64,000 nt of DNA from Bradyrhizobium sp. (GTDB lineage Bacteria > Pseudomonadota > Alphaproteobacteria > Rhizobiales > Xanthobacteraceae): positions 1 through 64,000 of the forward strand of contig NZ_JACRMG010000009.1 of the NCBI RefSeq assembly GCF_016219575.1. The letters run 5' to 3'. The notes below the pieces were generated by a model. The model was not told where the DNA came from, did not search any database, and saw only the letters and a list, made by a program, of their open reading frames with translations. The translations under genes were made by a program, and so were the position numbers. Numbering within the stretch: the first letter of the stretch is position 1; each line of letters opens with the position of its first letter. Below, piece after piece: positions 57,492 through 64,000 of the stretch.

Positions 57492-58460
57492 CTAGAGCTT
57501 TCCAAGCGCCTTGAGCAGGGCGTCGTTGAACGCGGCAGGGTCTTCAATCTGCGGGATATGGCCCAGTCCAGGCAGGATTGTCAGCGTCGCCTGCGGCAGC
57601 AGGCGCTTGAGGTCATTGGCCTGTTCCAGCGGCGTCACCGTGTCCTTGTCGCCCCAGAGGATCGTGACCGGCGTTTTCAGCCGGGAGTAGGCGGTGCGGT
57701 CGGCGCTTTGCGCCGATCGATCCGAGTCGAGGAAGTAGTGCAGCCAGTCGGCGTAGTCGGATGTGCTGCCGGCGCGATGCGTCGGCCGCTGCAGGATCTC
57801 GACATATTCGGGCAGCGCGCGTTCCTTCTTCGCGATCAGCGACTGCAACAGCGATTTTGTGGCGAGCGGATTGGTGATGGTTGATGACACCAGCAACTCG
57901 CGAATCCATTTCGGCTGAACCAGTGCCGGCGGATCGGATGGCGGCGCGGTTAGTCCCAGGGCGGCATCGACCAGCACGAGCCCGCGCGCGCGATCGGGAT
58001 AGCGCATCACGAGCTCGGTCGCAGCACCCGCGCCGAAGGAATGGCCGACGATAATCGCCGGTCCAGCCTTCAGCACGCCGAGCACGTCATTGACGCGCGC
58101 GGCCTGATGGGCGCGGGTGTATGTCCCCGGCCGGTCCGAGAAGCCGAACGGCGGCAGGTCGAGTGCGATGACGCGGAATCCGCCGGCGGCGAGCGCGTCC
58201 GACGTGCGCCACCACAGTTCGCTCCAGGCGGCCGTGCCGTGGAACAGCACGACGGGAATGCCGTCGGCCGGGCCCTTCTCCTGGATGAACACGCCGCCGG
58301 ATGAGGTCTGCACCAGCCGGCCGGCCGCCGGCGCGAGCGCTTCGCGCGTGCCGGTTTCGCGGTAAGCAGCGGCAAGGCGGAAGCCGGCAAGCGCGGCCAC
58401 GACCAGCAGAAGCAGGACGAGCAATATGCGGACGGACCAGCGCACGAGGGTGGCAATCAC
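57492..58460 (-). CDS. Membrane-anchored alpha/beta hydrolase
   Basis: 322 residues. N-terminal helix (about 8-28), oxyanion VLFHGTAAWSELWW, nucleophile elbow GHSFGAG, acid in LWGDKDTVTP and histidine in GLGHIPQIED, so the triad is complete. It lies 30 bases upstream of nothing else on its strand except the membrane trio that follows it, with which it may be co-transcribed. Confidence 0.87.
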   Translation of the reverse strand: MIATLVRWSVRILLVLLLLVVAALAGFRLAAAYRETGTREALAPAAGRLVQTSSGGVFIQEKGPADGIPVVLFHGTAAWSELWWRTSDALAAGGFRVIALDLPPFGFSDRPGTYTRAHQAARVNDVLGVLKAGPAIIVGHSFGAGAATELVMRYPDRARGLVLVDAALGLTAPPSDPPALVQPKWIRELLVSSTITNPLATKSLLQSLIAKKERALPEYVEILQRPTHRAGSTSDYADWLHYFLDSDRSAQSADRTAYSRLKTPVTILWGDKDTVTPLEQANDLKRLLPQATLTILPGLGHIPQIEDPAAFNDALLKALGKL

Positions 58461-58571
58461 GACGGCCTCGCAACAAGCGAATCGCGTTCGATCAAATCGC
58501 GTCCCTTGTAGCGAAAGCCGCGCGGCCGGTGACGAAAATCCGGCAGGCCGGATCGCAGCGCAGTTAATAAA

Positions 58572-59990
58572 TCACTGCCCCGATGGCGTGCGCAGGCCGT
58601 GCCAGGCGTCACGCACCTGGTGATAATGCACGTCGGGCAGATAGTCCGGCGTGTTCAGATTGAGCGTCTTGACGTCGAGCCGGCCGATGGAGCTGAGCAA
58701 GGTGAAGGAGGCGATGACGCGGTCGCGCTGGGCGCCGATCAGCCGCGCCTTGGCCTGGATCAGGTCCTGTTGCGAGTTCAGCACGTCCACCGTGGTACGC
58801 TGGCCGCCGGCGGCTTCCTTCTGCACGCCCGCCAGCGCCACGGTCGCGGCGCGGACCTCGGACTCGGCGGCGGAGACCGCGATCTTGGCGCCTTCGTTGG
58901 CGACCCAGGCGCTGATCGCCGCGGTCCGGGCCTGGTTGCGGACCTGTTCCAGCACCATCCGGCTTTGCGAGGCCAGCTCCTTGGCCTGCCGGGTCTGGGA
59001 AGCCGCCGTGCCGCCGTCATAGATCGGCTGGTTCAGCTGGCCGACCACGGAGGCCTGGTCGGTGCCGCGTGTGCCGAGCGTCGGATCGTTTTCGCGGCTC
59101 TTGCTGGCGCTGCCTTGCAGGGTGATGGTCGGCAACAGGCTGCTCTCGGCGACGCGGATCGTGGTGGATGCGACGTCGACGTCGAAGCCTGCGGCCATCA
59201 CGGCGGGGTGCTGGTTGAAGGCGAGCTGCGTTGCATCCTCGCGATTGCGCGGTCCGAAGCGATCCACGGTCTGGGCCGGCTGCAGCTGCGCCGGCGGGTT
59301 GCCGATCACCTGGGTATAGGTCGCCTGGCTGATCGCCAGCGCAACCTCGGCGGCGTTGAGGTCGGAAAGGCCGCGGTTGAGGCGGGCCTCGGCCTGGGCG
59401 GTATCGGTGGGGGTGACGTCGCCGGCGTTGAGCCGCTTCTGGGTGATGCTCTGGGTTTCGCGCAGGAAGGCGACGTTGGCGCGCTGGGCCTCGACCAGCG
59501 ACTGGTTGGCGAGCACGTTGGTGTAGGCGGTGACGGCGTCGAGCAGCACGCCCTGGCCGGTATTGCGCAGCGCCTCGCGGCCGGAACTGACCTGCAGCTC
59601 CGCCACCCGCACGCTGTTGGCGGTCTTGAAGCCGTTGAACAGCACTTGCGTGACGGTAACGCCGATCTGCCAGGGCTTTAGCGAGGCCGATTGAACCGTG
59701 TTGTCAGGCAGCAGATTGCGCACCTGCTGCAGGCCTGCGCTCAGACTTGCGATGATCTGCGGCCGGTAACCCGCTAGCGCCTGTGGAACATTTTCATCCG
59801 TGGCACGCTGGCGCGCGCGCTCGGCATTCAGCGCCGGATTGGTCTGGTAGGCCTTGGCCAGGGCATCGGGAAGGCTCTCGGCGGCGGCGGGCATGGCAAG
59901 GCCGGCGCAGGCGATCACGCCAAGGCAGATGCCCGACCGAAGCACACGCCCTGCTATGCCGTGACCGACGCTTGCGTCACGCCTACCCAT
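58572..59990 (-). CDS. TolC-family outer-membrane efflux channel
   Basis: 472 residues. Signal peptide ending AMPAAAE, then two tandem outer-membrane-efflux repeats: SLPDALAKAYQTNPALNAER, long coiled-coil helices, GDVTPTDTAQAEARL, and the second half GQRTTVDVLNSQQDLIQAKA. It forms the trimeric channel for type I or RND export systems. ATG at 59990 (a TTG at 60002 is also open). A possible outer partner for the RND pair at 45-50 kb, but not linked to it. Confidence 0.9.
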   Translation of the reverse strand: MGRRDASVGHGIAGRVLRSGICLGVIACAGLAMPAAAESLPDALAKAYQTNPALNAERARQRATDENVPQALAGYRPQIIASLSAGLQQVRNLLPDNTVQSASLKPWQIGVTVTQVLFNGFKTANSVRVAELQVSSGREALRNTGQGVLLDAVTAYTNVLANQSLVEAQRANVAFLRETQSITQKRLNAGDVTPTDTAQAEARLNRGLSDLNAAEVALAISQATYTQVIGNPPAQLQPAQTVDRFGPRNREDATQLAFNQHPAVMAAGFDVDVASTTIRVAESSLLPTITLQGSASKSRENDPTLGTRGTDQASVVGQLNQPIYDGGTAASQTRQAKELASQSRMVLEQVRNQARTAAISAWVANEGAKIAVSAAESEVRAATVALAGVQKEAAGGQRTTVDVLNSQQDLIQAKARLIGAQRDRVIASFTLLSSIGRLDVKTLNLNTPDYLPDVHYHQVRDAWHGLRTPSGQ

Positions 59991-60235
59991 TTGATCCCGC
60001 AAAAAACCAACCCCACAAAGCCGTCCGCCCCCGCCGACGGCTTCGTCACATCTACCTGTTTACGGGGAAGCGCCGCCACTGACAAAGGGCCGCGCGACAT
60101 CTGCACATCAAATCGGTGCTTGGCTGTTGCCGGTTCGTCACAGACGAATCCGACCCGCAAATCGGTTATAGGCATATGACGGCGGCCACACGATTCCGTG
60201 AGCCGCCGGGTTCATCCTGCCGGGTTTCATGCCTG

Positions 60236-62083
60236 ATGCCAAAGCGCTTTTCCGACCCTGAGGCGGTCGTCGACGAGATCGTCCGCGATGTCGGGAAAAA
60301 CCTCGTGGTGGGCTTGCCGCTCGGGCTCGGCAAGGCCAACCACATCGCCAATGCGCTGTATGCGCGGGCGGCCGCCGATCCTTCCATCGACCTGACCCTG
60401 CTGGCAGCGCTGACCCTTGAGAAGCCGAAGCCGGGAGGCCTGCTGGAATCGCGCTTCGGCGGACCGCTGGTGGAGCGGCTGTTCGGCGGCTATCCCGATC
60501 TGGCCTACGCCGCACCGCTGCGCGCCGGCCGGCTGCCGCCCAACATCAGGGTGATGGAATTCTTCTTCCTGGCGGGCCGCTGGCTGCACGTGCCGTTCGC
60601 GCAGCAGCATTATATCTCGGCGAACTACACCCATGCAGCCTCCTATCTGCTGGCGCGCGGGATGAACGTCGTGCTGCAGCTCGTCGCAAAGCGCGTGGTC
60701 GATGGCCAGACCCGCTACAGCCTGAGCTGCAACACCGATATCACCCTCGACATCCTGCAGACCCGCGCCGAAGGGCGCGCCGCGTTCAAGCTGGTCGGGC
60801 AGGTCAACTCCGAATTGCCGTTCATGCCCGGGCCTGCCGATCTGGCCGCCGATGAATTCAGTGCGGTGCTCGACAGCCCCGCGACCGACTTCCCGTTGTT
60901 CGCGCCGCCGGCCGAGCCGGTCAGCGACACCAAATACGCCATCGGCCTGCATGCCGCGGGCCTCGTGCGCGACGGCGGCACGCTGCAGATCGGCATCGGT
61001 CAGGTCGGCGACGCACTGGCGCAGGGACTGATCGTCCGCCATCGCCATAACGCGCAGTTCCTGGAAGTCATGGCGCGGCTGGCGCCGGGCACCGCTCCGC
61101 GCGAGACCGGCACCTTCGACACGGGCCTCTACGGCGTCAGCGAGATGGTGTTCGAGGCGTTTCTGGGCCTGATGCGAGCCGGCATCCTCAAGCGCGCCGT
61201 GGACGGCGTCATCCTGCACGGCGCGTTCTTTCTGGGACCAAAGGCTTTCTACCGCTCCCTGCGCGAGATGACGCCGGAGGAGATATCGCGCATCTGCATG
61301 ATGCCGGTTTCCTTCACCAATGCGCTCTACGGCGACGAGGACGCGAAGCGGCGGGCGCGCCTCGATGCGCGCTTCGTCAACAGCGCGATGATGGCGACGC
61401 TGCTGGGGGCTGCGGTCTCCGACGGCCTCGAAAGCGGGCAGGTGATCAGCGGCGTCGGCGGCCAATACAACTTCGTGGCGCAGGCGTTTGCGCTGGAAGG
61501 CGCACGCGCTCTGCTGGCGCTGGAGGCGACGCGCTTTGCCGGCCGCAAGGTACTGTCCAACATCCGCTGGTCCTACGGCCACGAAACCATTCCGCGGCAT
61601 CTGCGCGATGTCTTCGTCACGGAGTACGGTGTCGCCGACGTGCGCGGAAAATCCGACGAGGAGGTGATCGCGGCGATGCTGACGATTGCGGATTCGCGCT
61701 TCCAGGACGAACTGGCGCGGCAGGCCAGGGACGCCGGCAAGCTGCCGAAGGGCTTCGAGATTCCCGCCGTCCATCGCGAGAATTTTCCCGAGCGCGTTGC
61801 CGCGGCGCTGAAGCCGGCGCGCGAGGCGGGGCTGTTGCCGTCATTCCCGTTCGGCAGCGACTTCACCGACGCCGAGCAGCGGCTGATCCCGGCGCTGCAA
61901 TTGCTGCAGGCAGCCCAACGCACGCCGGCGAAGCTGCCGGGGCTGTTGTGGGAAGGTTTGACGCGCACGCCCGATGCGGCCGACGGCGAATGCCTGGCGC
62001 GGCTCGGGCTGGACCGTCCCGGGACTCTTGCCGAGCGCTTCTATCGCGCGCTGGTCAGCGCGGCGCTGGGGCGGACGAAGTAG
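60236..62083 (+). CDS. Acetyl-CoA hydrolase/transferase family protein
   Basis: 615 residues. Both halves of the class I CoA-transferase fold are present: KNLVVGLPLGLGKANHIANAL at the N-terminus, LQIGIGQVGDALAQGL, and the second-half SGVGGQYNFVAQAF and RHLRDVFVTEYGVADVRGKS. It is longer than the ~500 of typical family members, with extra C-terminal helices. It would move CoA between short acids or release acetate. The start is uncertain; in-frame ATGs at 60116 and 60176 exist, but the family-like sequence begins at 60236. Confidence 0.85.
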   Translation: MPKRFSDPEAVVDEIVRDVGKNLVVGLPLGLGKANHIANALYARAAADPSIDLTLLAALTLEKPKPGGLLESRFGGPLVERLFGGYPDLAYAAPLRAGRLPPNIRVMEFFFLAGRWLHVPFAQQHYISANYTHAASYLLARGMNVVLQLVAKRVVDGQTRYSLSCNTDITLDILQTRAEGRAAFKLVGQVNSELPFMPGPADLAADEFSAVLDSPATDFPLFAPPAEPVSDTKYAIGLHAAGLVRDGGTLQIGIGQVGDALAQGLIVRHRHNAQFLEVMARLAPGTAPRETGTFDTGLYGVSEMVFEAFLGLMRAGILKRAVDGVILHGAFFLGPKAFYRSLREMTPEEISRICMMPVSFTNALYGDEDAKRRARLDARFVNSAMMATLLGAAVSDGLESGQVISGVGGQYNFVAQAFALEGARALLALEATRFAGRKVLSNIRWSYGHETIPRHLRDVFVTEYGVADVRGKSDEEVIAAMLTIADSRFQDELARQARDAGKLPKGFEIPAVHRENFPERVAAALKPAREAGLLPSFPFGSDFTDAEQRLIPALQLLQAAQRTPAKLPGLLWEGLTRTPDAADGECLARLGLDRPGTLAERFYRALVSAALGRTK

Positions 62084-62165
62084 GGTGGGCAAAGGCGCAA
62101 AGCGCCGTGCCCACCTTCAGCGGCATGATCGTGAAGGTGGGCACGCTTCGCTTTGCCCACCCTAC
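62080..62165. repeat. REPIN-like inverted repeat, third family
   Basis: GTAGGGTGGGCAAAG (62080-62094) and CTTTGCCCACCCTAC (62151-62165) are perfect reverse complements, and a second pair around GTGCCCACCTT/AAGGTGGGCAC lies inside. It overlaps the last codon of the upstream gene. A related single half-copy (GTGGGCACGGCGCG ... CTTTGCCCACCC) is at 62222-62254. Confidence 0.85.
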
Positions 62166-62221
62166 CGTGCATCGCGAGGCCCGGACACAAAATCGCGAAA
62201 ACAACCCCATGCAAAGTAGAA

Positions 62222-62254
62222 GTGGGCACGGCGCGCACGCGCCTTTGCCCACCC
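62222..62254. repeat. Half-copy of the third repeat family
   Basis: GTGGGCACGGCGCG and GCCTTTGCCCACCC, matching one half of the element at 62080-62165. It lies just before the end of the enoyl-CoA hydratase gene. Confidence 0.7.
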
Positions 62255-62270
62255 AATTGACCCTACAACA

Positions 62271-63050
62271 TCACCGGTTCTTGTTTACCGGCTTGCGCTT
62301 CTCGATGAAGGCGGCCATGCCTTCGGAGCGGTCTTCCAGCGCGAACGTCGCATGGAACAGGTTGCGCTCGACATTGAGGCCTTCCGACAGCGGCGTCTCG
62401 AAGGCGCGGTTGACGGCTTCCTTGGCCATCGCCGCCGCAGGGCGTGACATCGAGGCGATCTTTTCTGCGGCCGCCATCACTTTGCCCATCAACTGGTCGG
62501 CCGGCACCACGCGGCTGACGAGGCCGGAGCGCTCGGCTTCCGCGGCATCCATCATCCGCCCGGTGAGGCAGAGGTCCATCGCCTTGGACTTGCCGACGGC
62601 GCGGGTGAGGCGCTGGGTGCCGCCGATGCCGGGAATGGTGCCGAGCGTGATTTCGGGCTGGCCGAATTTGGCGGTATCGGCGGCGATGATGAAGTCGCAC
62701 ATCATGGCGAGCTCGCAGCCGCCCCCCAGCGCATAGCCGCTGACGGCGGCAATGGTCGGCTTGCGGCAGCGCGCGATGCGGTCGCCGCCGATCGCGGCGA
62801 AGTCCGACGAGAACATGTCGATGAAGCCCTTTGGCTGCATCTCCTTGATGTCGGCGCCGGCGGCAAAGGCCTTTTCGCTGCCGGTGACGACGATGCAACC
62901 GATCGCATCGTCCGCCTCGAGATCTTCGACGGCGGCCGCGATTTCGCTGAAAACGCCGAACGACAGGGCGTTGAGCATCTTCGGCCGGTTCAGCCTGATG
63001 ACGCCGACCGCGCCCTTGGATTCGACGATGATGTGTTCGAACGTGCTCAT
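62271..63050 (-). CDS. Enoyl-CoA hydratase
   Basis: 259 residues, crotonase fold: [24 protein letters not shown] (oxyanion loop), [11 protein letters not shown] with the first catalytic Glu, and [16 protein letters not shown] with the second. It adds water to trans-2-enoyl-CoA in fatty acid or related breakdown. The ATG at 63050 is preceded by GGGGTGG; a longer start to 63107 is less likely. Confidence 0.93.
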   Translation of the reverse strand: MSTFEHIIVESKGAVGVIRLNRPKMLNALSFGVFSEIAAAVEDLEADDAIGCIVVTGSEKAFAAGADIKEMQPKGFIDMFSSDFAAIGGDRIARCRKPTIAAVSGYALGGGCELAMMCDFIIAADTAKFGQPEITLGTIPGIGGTQRLTRAVGKSKAMDLCLTGRMMDAAEAERSGLVSRVVPADQLMGKVMAAAEKIASMSRPAAAMAKEAVNRAFETPLSEGLNVERNLFHATFALEDRSEGMAAFIEKRKPVNKNR

Positions 63051-63159
63051 GAGCCACCCCGGTTGAAAATTCGGGGCGACATTGCCCGCAGCCGAGGCGG
63101 GCTTCAAGGGGCCCGGACGCGCCCGGACATGGGCGCGCCGGGAGTTGGAGGGTACGCAG

Positions 63160-63789
63160 CTACGCCATGAACATGCGCGCGGCCGACGCGATCGTCAGCA
63201 GCGCGCCGAAGGCGATGAATATCTTGCCGATCAGCGAGGTCTGGTCCCAGGTCGAGTTCTCCTGGGCAACGGACCTCACCGCGGCTGCGGGCCTGGCCGG
63301 TGCCACGGCGACCGTGGTCTGCGACGGTGGCGTAGGCTCCTGCAGCGTCTTGTCGACCTCGTTGAGCTGGTCGGCCTCGACCATCTGCATGGTGGTCACG
63401 GCGCCCTGGCCCTCCACCGGCTGGTCCGTTGTCAGAAGGGCATTGGCACGTGTGGTCATGGCACGTGCGTTGTCGTCGGGGACGTCGCCTCCCATCCGCG
63501 CATTGGCATTGGCGATGGAAGCCGGAATCTCGCCGGGCTTGCCGGCCTCGGCGACTTCGCTCTGGGCCGGCTTTTTCTCCTCGGAAGACTTTTGCGCCGT
63601 GCGGGAATATTTGCGGTGGGCGTAGCGCTTGTAGTGGCGCACCTGCTTCACCTTCTTGGACGTGCTGACCGATGCAGACTTCGTTTCAGCGGCGCCCGAC
63701 GCCATCGTCGTCCCACTCACCCCCGCCACGCACACAAGCAGCCCCGTGGCTGCAATCAACGCCACGCGCCCGCCGGCTCTGATGGTCAT
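63160..63789 (-). CDS. Small exported membrane-anchored protein, unknown function
   Basis: 209 residues: an N-terminal signal or helix (about 8-28), a basic, Lys/Tyr/Arg-rich stretch ([13 protein letters not shown]), an acidic, Ala/Pro-rich linker, and a C-terminal helix ([22 protein letters not shown]). GGGAG lies upstream of the ATG at 63789. No domain recognised; the charged linker between two hydrophobic ends suggests a periplasmic spacer. Confidence 0.7.
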   Translation of the reverse strand: MTIRAGGRVALIAATGLLVCVAGVSGTTMASGAAETKSASVSTSKKVKQVRHYKRYAHRKYSRTAQKSSEEKKPAQSEVAEAGKPGEIPASIANANARMGGDVPDDNARAMTTRANALLTTDQPVEGQGAVTTMQMVEADQLNEVDKTLQEPTPPSQTTVAVAPARPAAAVRSVAQENSTWDQTSLIGKIFIAFGALLTIASAARMFMA

Positions 63790-64000
63790 TGCTAGTCTCC
63801 CCAATTGCCCCCATCCCGATGCAAGAAAAGACCCCGCTGCGTGTTCACAGCGCGGCAGAAAATGGGAATCTTCGGGCAACACCGGGCGAAATCGCGGCAG
63901 TCGGATTTCGTACGCAGCGTGCGGAGCGCGGCGCTCCCGACGCGCGATTTCGGGTTCTCCGGCCGGGTGCGATCCGCTGCAATCGATGTTATGAGCCTGC
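63790..64000. other. End of window, no gene seen
   Basis: 211 bases upstream of the last gene. They should contain its promoter. Nothing with a good ribosome binding site and coding pattern was found on either strand. Confidence 0.4.

Overview
The window is GC-rich DNA from an alphaproteobacterium of the Bradyrhizobium/Rhodopseudomonas group (Nitrobacteraceae). The evidence is a nearly complete hopanoid cluster of the type described in Rhodopseudomonas palustris, including the C-2 methylase hpnP. Further support comes from an alphaproteobacterial direct-repeat LexA box in front of an imuA-imuB-dnaE2 cassette, and from short palindromic repeats of the kind scattered through Bradyrhizobium genomes. 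No rRNA, tRNA, CRISPR array or prophage was recognised.

Layout. 0-5 kb: the start of a truncated gene, a long leader-like stretch with nested hairpins, a secreted cache-domain protein and two convergent chemoreceptors. 5-12 kb: eutB, hpnP, eutC and an MMPL/RND lipid-transporter-like protein. 12-13 kb: two small secreted proteins. 13-26.3 kb: the hopanoid cluster hpnC-hpnD-hpnE-shc-hpnG (+), hpnH and ispH (-), hpnN (+), a DUF2147 protein (-) and hpnO (+). 26.3-36 kb: accessory enzymes (GFA protein, alpha/beta hydrolase with GMC oxidoreductase, TPR-caspase protein, M20 amidohydrolase, formylglycine-generating-enzyme-like protein) and a Pro/Thr/Lys-rich secreted protein. 36-43.5 kb: a divergent SOS module (UdgX-type uracil-DNA glycosylase facing imuA-imuB-dnaE2), followed at once by a REP-associated tyrosine transposase (RAYT) flanked by inverted REP sequences. 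43.5-64 kb: a broken CoA-transferase gene, a heavy-metal-type RND efflux pair, a methyltransferase-like/MTHFR-like pair, catabolic enzymes, a membrane-protein trio of unknown role, a TolC-type channel, an acetyl-CoA hydrolase/transferase, an enoyl-CoA hydratase and a small membrane-anchored protein.

How the genes work together. HpnC, HpnD and HpnE turn farnesyl diphosphate into squalene, Shc cyclises it, HpnH adds the adenosyl side chain, HpnG removes adenine, HpnO aminates the side chain, HpnN moves hopanoids towards the outer membrane and HpnP methylates C-2. IspH supplies isoprenoid precursor. ImuA, ImuB and DnaE2 form the SOS-induced translesion mutasome.

The most interesting points are: palindromic repeats that have been absorbed in frame into imuB (two) and dnaE2 (one); the RAYT with near-perfect 32-bp inverted REP ends sitting 12 bp behind dnaE2, with a REPIN of the same family behind hpnO; and hpnP, a B12-type radical SAM enzyme, lying between the two subunit genes of B12-dependent ethanolamine ammonia-lyase.
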